Assembly: GCF_001747105.1 (NCBI RefSeq)
Contig: NZ_MDGQ01000003.1
Coordinates: 1,240,001-1,304,000, forward strand
Direction of reading: 5' to 3'
DNA from: Roseivirga misakiensis
GTDB taxonomy: Bacteria > Bacteroidota > Bacteroidia > Cytophagales > Cyclobacteriaceae
DNA length: 64,000 nucleotides
Shown here: piece after piece, positions 8,887 to 17,761 of the stretch
Numbering within the stretch: the first letter of the stretch is position 1
Layout of the letters: every line of letters begins with the position of its first letter
Notes under the pieces: model-generated
The model's input: only the letters and a program-made list of their open reading frames with translations
Database searches by the model: none
What the model was told of the DNA's origin: nothing
Made by a program: the position numbers and the translations under genes

Positions 8887-10413
8887 TTAATTAGAACCGT
8901 AATTAGAGTTCTGACTAATTAAGTCTAGCGTATACTCTAAAACGGCATCTTTCTTCGCCATTAAATCATCTAGATTTGGCTGAACTAGATAGTCTGGGAA
9001 AGTCCCACGGCCAACATTTCCGTCCGATACATTGATAAACTCTTCATAAATAACAGGTACCTGAAGGGACGTTTGTGTGTGCGGTAGGCTGTAGTTCACA
9101 ATCATATTAGCAGCTCGGCCTACGTGTGCTCCACCCGTTTCTTCTCCCACAAGCACTACATTAGCCATCTGACCTAGGATTCTGGCTAAGTCGGCGGCAG
9201 CAGAAAATGTTTTCCCAGAGATCAGCACGTAGATTTTCCCACCGAATTTAGCGCCATTCCAATTTTTCGCTTCCCCACCTTCGAATTCGTCATACCAGTT
9301 CAATACAGGTGCTTCAAAGTGGTCTTCTTTTTCTGTTTTAAAGTACTTCTGCAAATAGTCATTTGCATGAGAAAACGCTTCATCTGATTTTAGACGACCA
9401 TTAATAGAAGATACATATTCTTCCATCTGAATTTGCTGTGCCCTAGTGTAGGTTTTGGAAGGGTCGTTGAGCTTATCTCCAGTCAAGAATTGATAGAGAA
9501 TGTTTAATAATCTGCGATCGCCCCCTTCATTGATTCTCAGATCGATAACGAGATTTTCAAAGTCGAACTCTTTGGTTTCCTCATCATAACGTGACGTAAC
9601 TTTTTCATGGAACCAGTCAGGGTTTGCCCGGAACGTATTCAAAGTCAAAATGAGAGTCTGAAGAGAGTCGATCGCATCAAGGTGTGTAAATCGATTATAC
9701 CGCTCGTGAGAGAGGTTAATCGGTCTGTAGTAGTTGTTGGCCAGCATGCTGTTGCCAGCAGTTGCTTCAATTTGAATATCTTTTATCTGGCCTTCTGCTG
9801 TTTTGAATTGTACATCAAAACGGTTAGCAGCACCGTATTTAAGAAAGAAGTAGTAACCGAACTTACTTTCGATTTCCCTCAAAGGTTTGGTAGGGCTAAA
9901 GCCATCGGTCACGGTAATCTTGGATAGCTCAGCCACTAAATTTTCTGTACTGACCTTATTGATAGAAAGGAGTTGGGCACCGTGGGGGATAATTGATTTT
10001 TCAAAATCAACAAATAACTGATCGTTGATGATTTTGATGGGAAGAGGAAAGAATTGTGTTTGAGAGATTGTGGATTTGAGGAGTTTCGACTCCATTTTAA
10101 CCACGGTATGGCCACAAAGCAGTTGATTGTTAAGTTCTGAAAGGATTACTTCAAACTGTTTCAGGGAAATAGCTTCAGGAAGCGCTTCAATTTGATCATT
10201 TACAAAGTTTTGAAACGCTTCCCGGCTAATGTATTGGTATGGGTTGCCATGTTGTTGGTCAATAATCTTAAAGTATACCTCCAGATCATTGGCCGCCTCT
10301 TGGCGGGTAATAGTTCGATTGCTGTTGTTAGCAAAAAGGGAGACGGTCATCGACAGTGCCAAGGCACTGAAAACAACTATCCTGTTGATTGTACTTTTTA
10401 ATTCCGATGTCAT
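8887..10413 (-). CDS. S41 family (C-terminal-processing-like) peptidase
   Basis: 508 residues with an N-terminal signal peptide (hydrophobic stretch at ~13-28). The C-terminal half is the S41 fold: NLVIDLRINEGGD, then GKIYVLISGKTFSAAADLA with the catalytic Ser in KTFSAA, then VGEETGGAHVG. A distinct PDZ core is not obvious. In this clade such proteins are periplasmic or cell-surface serine peptidases. It is transcribed alone, behind a ~290-nt leader with several palindromes and a candidate promoter at 10708-10738. The substrate is unknown. Confidence 0.88.
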   Translation of the reverse strand: MTSELKSTINRIVVFSALALSMTVSLFANNSNRTITRQEAANDLEVYFKIIDQQHGNPYQYISREAFQNFVNDQIEALPEAISLKQFEVILSELNNQLLCGHTVVKMESKLLKSTISQTQFFPLPIKIINDQLFVDFEKSIIPHGAQLLSINKVSTENLVAELSKITVTDGFSPTKPLREIESKFGYYFFLKYGAANRFDVQFKTAEGQIKDIQIEATAGNSMLANNYYRPINLSHERYNRFTHLDAIDSLQTLILTLNTFRANPDWFHEKVTSRYDEETKEFDFENLVIDLRINEGGDRRLLNILYQFLTGDKLNDPSKTYTRAQQIQMEEYVSSINGRLKSDEAFSHANDYLQKYFKTEKEDHFEAPVLNWYDEFEGGEAKNWNGAKFGGKIYVLISGKTFSAAADLARILGQMANVVLVGEETGGAHVGRAANMIVNYSLPHTQTSLQVPVIYEEFINVSDGNVGRGTFPDYLVQPNLDDLMAKKDAVLEYTLDLISQNSNYGSN

Positions 10414-10494
10414 AACCCTGTTGATTGGTATTCAGGGCGATGACTCATTCCACTATATTCATTGAACATAGTGACAAGATCCAGCTAAGTTTTG

Positions 10495-10616
10495 CCTGAT
10501 ATATCAGGTCAATACCTAGTTCAGAAATTGGGTAATTTGCGTAGTTCGATCGGCAAATCACTTCATCTCCACCCTGAAATCAGGGCATAGGAATTATGAG
10601 TACGTTATAAAACGTA
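10495..10616. promoter_or_regulatory. Cluster of three palindromes upstream of the S41 peptidase
   Basis: CCTGATATATCAGG is a perfect 14-bp palindrome. 77 bp on, CCCTGAAATCAGGG repeats the same CCTGA...TCAGG half-sites with a shorter centre. TACGTT-ATAA-AACGTA follows 15 bp later. If the candidate promoter at 10708-10738 is used, all three lie in the transcribed leader, so they could be operators or RNA hairpins. Confidence 0.35.
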
Positions 10617-10707
10617 TCAGTTAAGTTCGATACAGGTTGTTTGGTTAAAGTACCTGAGTGGAGTAATAAATAGAATAGAAACTGTTGGTGTTCGTGGGAA
10701 AGTGACA

Positions 10708-10738
10708 CAAACATACAAAAAAAAGTCGTTTATCACAA
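10708..10738 (-). promoter_or_regulatory. Candidate Bacteroidota promoter for the S41 peptidase
   Basis: On the minus strand, TTG (10738-10736) is followed after 20 bp by TATGTTTG (10715-10708), matching the Bacteroidota -33 TTG / -7 TAnnTTTG consensus. It implies a leader of about 290 nt before the start at 10413. Confidence 0.4.
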
Positions 10739-11064
10739 TTTTACTGTCGTTTGACATACAATAATGTGTGGCTCACACATATTTTTAGGCTCTTTGCATA
10801 AGGGGAAATTTTGAGAAATACAGGTTTTGCCATCTAATATTTTGTCTTTAATCGATTGGGAGGCTGCTTTTCTGGGCGAGTCGTAGTATTAGGGAAATCA
10901 TGTTGGATATTAAAATATTCTTGATTTATGGACGTATTTTTAATAAGAATTAATCGAACTAAGTCATTTATAGCCGCAATCTCATACTCATTTTTGCCAT
11001 TACCTATAGCCTTGCCGCACAAGGTCAGCAGTTCAATGGCTTTATAGATTCTGACTTTTCAGGC

Positions 11065-12438
11065 GTGCTAAGTAGTAGGGTTCAGCCCGCAGCAATTGCG
11101 GACTCTCCCTATAAGTTTGATTTCAACTTAGTAAATGGCAATTACTACCTCACCAATAATATTGGATTTACTCAGAGGGGGGCAGAAGGAACGGAGTTGA
11201 TCCGCTTTTTGGATCGAGATCCGCGGTTCCTTCAAACTAATCTTGGCTTGGGCGGGATGTCAGTTCTTTTCTCTCTGCCGCGAAAGCAAGGGCTCGCTAT
11301 ACAATTTCAACTGCGTGCCGCGGGCTCTACTCAAGATTTAACGGCGGATTTTATCACACAAATTAATCGTTTTAGCGACCAAAGGTTCATTGATAGTAAT
11401 GTAACCAACCAAACCGGTGAATTTGCCTTCGCTGCTTGGCAAGAACTAGCATTGACCTATGCATTCGTGCAAAAGGATGACGGTTTCCACCGTTGGAAAG
11501 TGGGAGGTACTCTAAAATTTGTCAACCCCATGGGAAGCGTTTGGTTGGATATGCAAGACATAGACTATTCTGTGGACAATGTGGGTATCGTGAATTTTAC
11601 CGAGTTTAGAAGCCGTTTTGGTTATTCTGCCAATCTGGATCGCTACCAACAATTTGATGGCACTGATGCCTTTAATGGCTTGCCGAAAGGTACAGGTTTT
11701 CGGCCTGCTGTAGATTTTGGGGTAGTTTACGAACGTGTTGCTTATCGACGAGACCCAAGGGCAGCAAACAGAACGGCTTTAGAAAGAGATATTACTTATG
11801 AGTTTAAGCTAGCCGCCTCCATTACTGATTTGGGTATAATGAATTTTGATCAAGGAAGTGCCGCTTTTGCTACATTAGGGGTTAACCCAGGAGTACCAAC
11901 CCCGGGCGACATTCTTGATAACATCAATAGCTTTCAAGAATTAAGGGATTCGCTGGATACGTTTCTACAAATAGAGGGTATAGACGGAACCTATTCTGTT
12001 AGTTTGCCCACATCTCTAAATTTGAGCTATGATTACAATGTTGGTAACAACTTATACTTCGGTGCTTCGGCGCGAATAGATTTGACTGGTTTGTTACCTG
12101 CAGATTTTAGAGTGGCATATCCAAATAGCATCACTTTAAACCCTCGTTATGAAACAGGCAATTATGGCTTTTATATGCCGATCTTCTATAACTTTTCTGG
12201 GGATACGGATCTTGGAATGGCTCTCAGGTATGGGGCTTTTACCGTGGGAACACCAAGTTTTGGATCGTTTGTTTCCAAGCAGAAAAAGTCTGGTGGCGTA
12301 TATTTTAGTGTTAGCATAAATAAGTTAAAAGCTAATTCTAAGAAGCCATACTGTTTTGGTCGGTCAACCACAGGCAGTGGTTTTACAAGGACACAACGTA
12401 CGCCACTTTATAAAAGGAAAAGATTTCTCTTCTTCTAA
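11065..12438 (+). CDS. DUF5723-like outer-membrane beta-barrel protein; normal start lost
   Basis: The 457-residue frame begins at a GTG that is not the natural N-terminus. Upstream, the same frame (from 10963, just after an in-frame TAA) encodes a clear signal peptide ending SLAAQGQQ, but there is no ATG, GTG or TTG between that stop and 11065. An ATG at 10928 in another frame encodes a basic leader (MDVFLIRINRTK) that would join the signal peptide perfectly if one base were restored near 10962. The mature part is rich in alternating aromatic strands, SLNLSYDYN and NPRYETGNYGFYMP, typical of Bacteroidota barrel proteins with no known substrate. It overlaps the convergent 12435 gene by 4 bp. 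It may be a pseudogene or carry an assembly error. Confidence 0.7.
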   Translation: MLSSRVQPAAIADSPYKFDFNLVNGNYYLTNNIGFTQRGAEGTELIRFLDRDPRFLQTNLGLGGMSVLFSLPRKQGLAIQFQLRAAGSTQDLTADFITQINRFSDQRFIDSNVTNQTGEFAFAAWQELALTYAFVQKDDGFHRWKVGGTLKFVNPMGSVWLDMQDIDYSVDNVGIVNFTEFRSRFGYSANLDRYQQFDGTDAFNGLPKGTGFRPAVDFGVVYERVAYRRDPRAANRTALERDITYEFKLAASITDLGIMNFDQGSAAFATLGVNPGVPTPGDILDNINSFQELRDSLDTFLQIEGIDGTYSVSLPTSLNLSYDYNVGNNLYFGASARIDLTGLLPADFRVAYPNSITLNPRYETGNYGFYMPIFYNFSGDTDLGMALRYGAFTVGTPSFGSFVSKQKKSGGVYFSVSINKLKANSKKPYCFGRSTTGSGFTRTQRTPLYKRKRFLFF

Positions 12439-12881
12439 GCGGGCTCTTCAGGGGGCATTTCACGCTTAGCTTTTTTATACGCTAAAGCCCTGAACCCGAT
12501 GAATACAAAGAACGGAATCCAGATGGCATCATTCATTAATAAGTGAAAAATGCCCTTTTTGCCTACTTCTTGTTCCAGAATAGTATAATAGAACCAGATG
12601 CCTCCACCAAGTTTGGTGAGCGCTCCAAAGAAAGCCAGATACCAGAATTTTCCAGGGTGTATTGCACAGGCCAGATAGGCCGCCGCCATGGCTAAAACCG
12701 CCTTGCCTTGCCATTCGATAATACTAGGAGCGGCATTTTTTGTTTCTGTCACCCATTGGTAGAAAGTCTCTGGAAACCACCCAATCAAAATACCCCATAG
12801 TATGTTGTAAGCAGTCGCGGCTAAGAGCAACCCACGTATCCAATTAGGAAATATGTTTTGCGGTGTCTGGGGGGAATTCAT
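12435..12881 (-). CDS. Small integral membrane protein, four predicted TM helices
   Basis: 148 residues with hydrophobic segments around 15-35, 55-75, 80-100 and 110-130, a short cytosolic N-terminus and a basic, proline-rich C-terminus (KKAKREMPPEEPA). I recognise no catalytic motif and cannot name the family. The gene stands alone: divergent from coaX, and convergent with a 4-bp overlap with the barrel-protein gene. The compact four-helix layout resembles DoxX- or DUF4345-type small membrane proteins, but this is only a resemblance. Confidence 0.75.
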   Translation of the reverse strand: MNSPQTPQNIFPNWIRGLLLAATAYNILWGILIGWFPETFYQWVTETKNAAPSIIEWQGKAVLAMAAAYLACAIHPGKFWYLAFFGALTKLGGGIWFYYTILEQEVGKKGIFHLLMNDAIWIPFFVFIGFRALAYKKAKREMPPEEPA

Positions 12882-13009
12882 AACTTATCGGACTATATGA
12901 TTAACGAAAAAGTTTTTTCGATTTTCAAATCTATGAAAAACTAACGGACCTGATTTTCAAACGTACTTGAATTTGAAATTTTGATCCAATTAACTTGATG
13001 AATTAGCTC

Positions 13010-13783
13010 ATGCTCTTAGCGATCGATACCGGGAATACGAATATTGTTTTTGGTATTCATGATGGAAATTCATGGATTCATGAATGGCGGTTTGAAACCT
13101 TCCCTGTCAAGAACCAAATAGAATATGAGATGTTTTTAAGGCTTAACTTTCTAGAGGCAAACCTTAAAGTTCAACAGGTAAAAGGGGTTGTTATTTCTTC
13201 AGTGGTGCCTGAGTTAAACGACATCCTCTCTCAGTTTACCCTAGGTTTGATTAGCGAAAAGCCAGTTTTTGTAGGCCCCAAAATTTATAACCAGCTGCCG
13301 ATAAGTACGCAAAACCCGTATGAAATCGGTACGGATTTAATTGCGAACGCCATGGCGGGTTACACGCTTTATCAACAAGATATAGTGATAGTAGATTTCG
13401 GTACGGCACTTACTTTTACCGTGGTCGATAGTGAAGGAAATATCAAAGGGGTAAACATTGCGCCTGGCTTAAAGACTGCCATAAAAGCACTAGTTGGCAA
13501 TACGGCACAGTTACCTGAAGTACCCTTAGAACTTCCTGACTCTGTAATTGGCACAAATACCACTACCGCCATTCAAAACGGAGTTTTGTGGGGGTATGTA
13601 GCGATGGTGGAGGGTATGCTCGATCGTATTCAAACTGAACTGAAAAAGGATATCAAAGTAGTAGCAACAGGTGGGCTATCGGCTATTTTGCACCCTTTGC
13701 ACGAGCGGTTCGATCAAGTCAACAGGCACCTCACTTTAGAGGGCCTTCGTTTTATTCATAAAGCAGTAACTAAAGAGGTATGA
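13010..13783 (+). CDS. coaX: Type III pantothenate kinase
   Basis: 257 residues, typical of CoaX. Visible ASKHA-fold motifs are AIDTGNTN at the N-terminus (phosphate 1), GTDLIANAMAGY, DFGTALTFTVVD (phosphate 2) and VVATGG near the C-terminus. It phosphorylates pantothenate in the first step of coenzyme A synthesis and needs a monovalent cation. A 4-bp overlap couples it to the small membrane protein downstream. Confidence 0.96.
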   Translation: MLLAIDTGNTNIVFGIHDGNSWIHEWRFETFPVKNQIEYEMFLRLNFLEANLKVQQVKGVVISSVVPELNDILSQFTLGLISEKPVFVGPKIYNQLPISTQNPYEIGTDLIANAMAGYTLYQQDIVIVDFGTALTFTVVDSEGNIKGVNIAPGLKTAIKALVGNTAQLPEVPLELPDSVIGTNTTTAIQNGVLWGYVAMVEGMLDRIQTELKKDIKVVATGGLSAILHPLHERFDQVNRHLTLEGLRFIHKAVTKEV

Positions 13784-14004
13784 AAAACTACGGATGGTTA
13801 ATTAAAGGCCTAATTTTTGGTCTCCTAATGTGGGTAATGGTGTATGTGGTATTCCCTCGCTTTAGTGAAGGCGAAGTTGTAGAACCCGAAAAGCATTTAA
13901 TGGAATTGCTTTTTGCCTTCCCTGCAGGTATTCTTTGGGGCTATTATCGCTTTAAAGTCCTTCCGAAAAGGATGAATAAGGGCAAAAAGGATTCGGATGA
14001 CTAA
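13780..14004 (+). CDS. Small two-helix membrane protein coupled to coaX
   Basis: 74 residues with a hydrophobic helix at ~8-26, an acidic linker (SEGEVVEPEKH) and a second helix at ~40-58, ending in a basic tail. Its ATG overlaps the coaX stop, so it is almost surely co-translated. I do not recognise a family. No link to CoA synthesis can be read from the sequence; many Bacteroidota carry small membrane proteins in such positions. Confidence 0.75.
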   Translation: MKNYGWLIKGLIFGLLMWVMVYVVFPRFSEGEVVEPEKHLMELLFAFPAGILWGYYRFKVLPKRMNKGKKDSDD

Positions 14005-14165
14005 CCAATTAATACCTCAGTTTACTCAAGGCTTATTTTTTTCAGAAAATTTATTTTTTGGCCAACAAAATTTAATTCTGCCAATTTAGAATTTTGATTC
14101 AAATTGTTCTTAAAGGATCAAGAACCTAACTAGAAAATTCAAAATAATATTTTGTTTCGTCTATT

Positions 14166-14193
14166 TAACAACAACAACAACAACAATAACAAC
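14166..14193. repeat. AAC trinucleotide repeat
   Basis: Seven or so AAC units with one AAT interruption, in the gap between the coaX operon and the 35-residue ORF. It is non-coding in context and could be a slippage-prone microsatellite in a leader. Confidence 0.8.
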
Positions 14194-14268
14194 TGCCTTG
14201 TTTGCTGAAAGCAAAATTTTGTTTCGTGAAATTATTCCATATCTTCATATAACTAAAGTGAAGATGAC

Positions 14269-14376
14269 ATGCAGGGAAGTTTAGTAATTGAGGTGCCTTG
14301 GCCAATCGTAGGTAGCCTTTTAACTGCTGGAGCAATAATACTCGCAGCGCTGATTGGTAGAGTGAAAAAGCAATAA
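14269..14376 (+). CDS. Possible 35-residue single-helix membrane peptide
   Basis: The ORF starts with ATG and encodes a short acidic N-terminus (MQGSLVIEVPWP), one hydrophobic helix (about residues 13-29, rich in A, L, I and G) and a basic end (GRVKKQ), with the orientation expected of a single-pass inner-membrane peptide. Its stop is directly followed by a strong intrinsic terminator, which supports a real transcript ending here. No family is recognised; it is too short for homology by eye. It could be a small protein-complex subunit or regulator. Confidence 0.45.
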   Translation: MQGSLVIEVPWPIVGSLLTAGAIILAALIGRVKKQ

Positions 14377-14412
14377 AAAAAGGCCTGCGGGATCAGGCCT
14401 ATTACTTTTTCT
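14377..14412 (+). terminator. Intrinsic terminator after the 35-residue ORF
   Basis: AGGCCTG-CGGGAT-CAGGCCT forms a perfect 7-bp stem preceded by A7 and followed by a T-rich tract (ATTACTTTTTCTTG). It points to a plus-strand transcript ending here. Confidence 0.8.
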
Positions 14413-14478
14413 TGTATTGGTACTAGTGATAATTCACACTAGGAAAACGTTGACAATTTAAGTCAATTACATCTAATA

Positions 14479-14511
14479 ATAAAAAGCCGGGAACTTTCCA
14501 GGCTTTTTTAT
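14479..14511 (-). terminator. Intrinsic terminator of the M28 peptidase transcript
   Basis: AAAAAGCC/GGCTTTTT arms with an inner GGAA/TTCC pairing. It lies just after the M28 peptidase stop on the minus strand, with a T run on that strand. Confidence 0.75.
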
Positions 14512-14517
14512 TAGCTT

Positions 14518-16008
14518 TTAATTCATCCCATAAAGTTTCTTACCTGTGTCGTAGTACTTGTCTCCTTCAACCCAGAAAGGTCTTTCTGGAGCATTACCGA
14601 TCATTCTAGAAGCTAAAACATAGCTTTTGAAGAATTTCTCCAAGTAATCGTAATCTACAGTTTCAGGATTATCTCCAGCCTGATGATAATACTTCATGAT
14701 TTCTGCGTCGAAAGCCCTGAAACCTAAACTATAAGTAGGCGCTGGGATTCCTTTTCTGGCAAAACTCACATTATCCGATCGATCAAAAAGTCCTTGCTCT
14801 CCGGCTGGATCATCAATGGCCTCTAAACCGACGGCTTCATTCGCATCTTTGATGAATTGTGACGCGGTTGTACGCTCTAAACCGACAATTGTAGAAATGG
14901 TCGTGTCGTTATAGCCACCATTGTCGCTATTCCAGCAAAAAACAATCTCTTCATTTGGGACAATTGGGTTATCGGCTAAATATCTACTACCCAAAAGGCC
15001 CTTTTCTTCGCCAGTGAAAAGCACAAATAGTGCAGATCTTTTCATTGGATATTTGGCAATATTTTCTGCTGCTGATAAAACGGTTACTGTACCAATAGCA
15101 TTGTCTCTGGTACCATTGTAAATGGAATCACCTTCGGCATTTGGTCTTCCAACACCAATGTGATCGTAATGCGCCGAGAACATTATGACCTCTTTTTTCA
15201 ATTCAGGATCTGTACCTTCAACCATAGCCAAAATGTTCTTGTCTTTGGTCATTTCGTTTACCATTCCTTCAATTGTTAGGCTAGCACGCTTTAGACTTCT
15301 AGTCATCATAAACCTCTGATTGGCATTGTTGAGGTCTTTTAGCCATAAATGTGGGATTATCTCTTTATCGTCTCCTTCAGGGTCAAGCGTTATGTTCACT
15401 CTATTAAAAGTAAAGCCTAATTGTGCCCAAGGAGTGGCAGGAGAATTATAGAATTCTACTAAACCTGCAGCGCCATTTTGTCTGGCCAATTCGTATTTCG
15501 CCCTACTCAACCTTAAGATTGCTCTTCGGTCCGAAGTATTGCCATCTCCAGCTTTAGCGAAAACGATTTTACCTTTTACGTCAGCTCCTTCATAATCTTC
15601 GGCTTGCCCATACTCTAAGTAGACAACTTCGCCTTCATAAGTACCGCTTTTACCATCAACGATTAGGAAATCATCGTTTAGGTTAAAGTTTTTTCCTGCA
15701 TATGAGAAGCTACCCGATGTTGCAGGGCTTTTCTTCCGTAAGGGTACAGATTGGAAATAACCATCGGCACCTTCGACAGGTTTGGCACCATAAGTTTCCA
15801 GTTGCGTAGCAATATAATCTGCCGCTTCGAGTATTTCTGGAGAACCAGTGTTACGTCCTTTCAACTCATCTGAGGCAATGAAGTAGATATGATCTTTTAT
15901 GGTTTGCTGATTTACCGTATCCATCATTTTTTCCATGTCAGTCTTTTCTGTGCAGGCAGAAACAATGATGAGCCCGATAAGGCTTAATGACTTAATAAAT
16001 TTTTTCAT
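14518..16008 (-). CDS. Secreted M28-family zinc aminopeptidase lipoprotein
   Basis: I chose the start at 16008 because the resulting N-terminus (MKKFIKSLSLIGLIIVSAC) is a lipoprotein signal with a lipobox Cys; the longer frame from 16089 lacks one. It begins 1 bp after the stop of the M14 peptidase gene, so the two form an operon. The ~496-residue protein has an inserted PA-like domain (KGKIVFAKAGDG...) and the M28 metal site: SAHYDHIG, RDNAIG, FTGEEKGLLGS, NSDNGGYND and a final His in YYHQAGD. It probably trims peptides in the periplasm or at the outer membrane, for use as nutrients. Confidence 0.9.
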   Translation of the reverse strand: MKKFIKSLSLIGLIIVSACTEKTDMEKMMDTVNQQTIKDHIYFIASDELKGRNTGSPEILEAADYIATQLETYGAKPVEGADGYFQSVPLRKKSPATSGSFSYAGKNFNLNDDFLIVDGKSGTYEGEVVYLEYGQAEDYEGADVKGKIVFAKAGDGNTSDRRAILRLSRAKYELARQNGAAGLVEFYNSPATPWAQLGFTFNRVNITLDPEGDDKEIIPHLWLKDLNNANQRFMMTRSLKRASLTIEGMVNEMTKDKNILAMVEGTDPELKKEVIMFSAHYDHIGVGRPNAEGDSIYNGTRDNAIGTVTVLSAAENIAKYPMKRSALFVLFTGEEKGLLGSRYLADNPIVPNEEIVFCWNSDNGGYNDTTISTIVGLERTTASQFIKDANEAVGLEAIDDPAGEQGLFDRSDNVSFARKGIPAPTYSLGFRAFDAEIMKYYHQAGDNPETVDYDYLEKFFKSYVLASRMIGNAPERPFWVEGDKYYDTGKKLYGMN

Positions 16009-16009
16009 C

Positions 16010-17638
16010 TTACTTAACTTCAAAGTATTTAAAAATAGGATACTCGACGACTTTGCTAGCAATGCCAGCATCGTCGAAGTATTGGTCAAAGAAGTTCCAA
16101 GTTACTAAACCATCATCAGATTCTGGTTCTAGGAGGTAAAAGATTAGGTTGGCCAGGGGTTGGGCCAAGTCAATCCAATAGTCTCCTTTTCCAAATTTCT
16201 TGTTCGCTGCCTGAAAAGAACCTTCAATTGTTGCCATCTTGTGTTTTTCAAATGGACGCGCCGCTCGGTTTAATTTAGTAGCGGTGTATACTTCGCCTTT
16301 CGCGCGGGTATTCTTTGTTAATTCTACCACTTCCACTCCATGGTTTTTTAAGTGTTGGGCAATGTCCGCAAACTCCTTCGGAATGATGTATCCTTTGGGT
16401 AAAGTAGCTGTTTGCGTAGCTTCAAAGGCGCTGTAGTTGATAATGTTCTTTAATTCTACGATCTCTGGTTTTCTGAGGTAGGTTTTTTGTCCCCGTTGAT
16501 TGGTAGTTTCCATGTGATTGTAGGTTCTATAAGACGGGATAGGTTTATCCAATGGCACTTTTTTGAATCTCACACCTTTTTGAACTTTTCCTCCTTCGTT
16601 TTTTACCAGAGCTATGGCGTCTGCTTCTGCCTTCGCATTGATTTTTAGCATTTCCTGACCATTCTTGTTGGTAAACTCAAGTATCTCGGCTACAAATGAA
16701 TGCGTTGAATTAATCCTTTGGTAAAGGCGTTCGTGCGCGAATGCTTCACTTAAAATGGCCATTCTATTTCTAAGCCCAAATTGATTCACAAGGTATCTTG
16801 GATGGTGATTATAAGTGGAAATTGACTTGATGGGCCAGCCTTCTTGTCTGGTATAGTAATAACCGTATGGCCCAAGGTGTACATCGTTCTTTTCAAGCAC
16901 GTTTTCGGTTACTTCTGGCAGAAGTTTATCCCAAGTAAAGTCATAAGGCGCTTTTTCACCTGCCGTATGATAACTCGGTGCCCAAGTCAGAGAATAACCA
17001 TGCCATGTACCATTTGTAGTGTGTAGGTCAACGAATAATGTCGGGTCCCAAGGCACAATGATGTTCTGAATAAGGCCATTAGTTTCTAAGGTTTCCATTT
17101 TCATACCATCACGATTTAGATCCCAGCCTTGGCTATTTGATCTTTTACCTGTTTTTAGTGGGCTTCCCTCCTGCGATCGCCTTACCTCTTCGTCCATTTT
17201 ATCATTACTATCGGTATTGTAAATGGGAACGAACAAGATGATTTGGTTGTCTATGAGGTGTTTTTTATTGCCCGTCAAAATATCGCGCATGAGAATTTGT
17301 ACCGCTTCTTTTCCTTCTACCTCACCAGAGTGAATATTACCCTGCACGTAAATGATCGGTTTACCACTCGCCTTTGCTTCTTCGGCAGTCTCAATTTTTG
17401 GATTGGCCAGAACAAAGACAGGAATATCTCGCCCTTCCAAACTGGTGCCCAAGCTAATTTTAGTCACGTAAGGGCTATTTTTAGTAACCAATGTTGTGAA
17501 GTCGATCACATCTTGATAAGTAGACGTTTGGGTGTAATTGGTTTTTTCCGGCGTAATCAATAATTCTCGATCTACAGCTTGACCGAATAATTGTGCGGAT
17601 AAAATGCAGAAGACTGCTAAGAAGGTATACCTTTTCAT
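16010..17638 (-). CDS. Secreted M14-family zinc carboxypeptidase
   Basis: 542 residues with a signal peptide (TFLAVFCILSAQLFG). The M14 fold shows HSGEVEGKEA (HxxE zinc ligands), PIYNTDSNDKM, a GWDLNRDGMK segment (Asn-Arg substrate binding), DLHTTNG (third zinc His) and SEAFAHER toward the end of the catalytic domain. A C-terminal ~190-residue extension follows. It is the first gene of a pair with the M28 aminopeptidase, so the two enzymes could digest peptides from both ends (inference). Confidence 0.9.
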   Translation of the reverse strand: MKRYTFLAVFCILSAQLFGQAVDRELLITPEKTNYTQTSTYQDVIDFTTLVTKNSPYVTKISLGTSLEGRDIPVFVLANPKIETAEEAKASGKPIIYVQGNIHSGEVEGKEAVQILMRDILTGNKKHLIDNQIILFVPIYNTDSNDKMDEEVRRSQEGSPLKTGKRSNSQGWDLNRDGMKMETLETNGLIQNIIVPWDPTLFVDLHTTNGTWHGYSLTWAPSYHTAGEKAPYDFTWDKLLPEVTENVLEKNDVHLGPYGYYYTRQEGWPIKSISTYNHHPRYLVNQFGLRNRMAILSEAFAHERLYQRINSTHSFVAEILEFTNKNGQEMLKINAKAEADAIALVKNEGGKVQKGVRFKKVPLDKPIPSYRTYNHMETTNQRGQKTYLRKPEIVELKNIINYSAFEATQTATLPKGYIIPKEFADIAQHLKNHGVEVVELTKNTRAKGEVYTATKLNRAARPFEKHKMATIEGSFQAANKKFGKGDYWIDLAQPLANLIFYLLEPESDDGLVTWNFFDQYFDDAGIASKVVEYPIFKYFEVK

Positions 17639-17761
17639 GACATAAAACTTTGTCGACCAAATTACAAAAAGCCGATATAAAGGAGGTAGAATGAACTTTC
17701 AATTACATGATTGGTTAGTAGTTTTTTAGCAAGCCACTTAACTTTCATTAAAATATACATT

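Larger units (their letters stand above)
10414..11064. other. Gene-free region between divergent S41 peptidase and barrel-protein genes
   Basis: About 550-650 bp with no convincing internal gene; the minus-strand ORF at 10834-11022 has no protein-like features. It holds four dyads: CCTGATATATCAGG (10495-10508), CCCTGAAATCAGGG (10572-10585), TACGTTATAAAACGTA (10601-10616) and ATGTGTG/CACACAT (10764-10780). A minus-strand promoter candidate lies at 10708-10738. The end of the region encodes the signal peptide of the next gene, out of frame with any normal start. Confidence 0.6.

Noticed and set aside
10764-10780. ATGTGTG/CACACAT hairpin followed by ATTTTT as a terminator
   Set aside because: No plus-strand gene lies upstream to terminate, and the T tract is short; kept only as a dyad.
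10834-11022. 62-residue minus-strand frame in the S41/barrel intergenic region
   Set aside because: No domain, signal peptide or sensible composition, and it overlaps the antisense of the barrel protein's signal peptide.
16009-16089. Longer N-terminus of the M28 peptidase
   Set aside because: It would overlap the M14 gene by 80 bp and hide a perfect lipoprotein signal that begins at 16008.
17711-17761. Upstream start for the Tat-type MBL-fold protein
   Set aside because: It adds 17 residues before the twin-arginine signal; the internal ATG gives a normal Tat leader.
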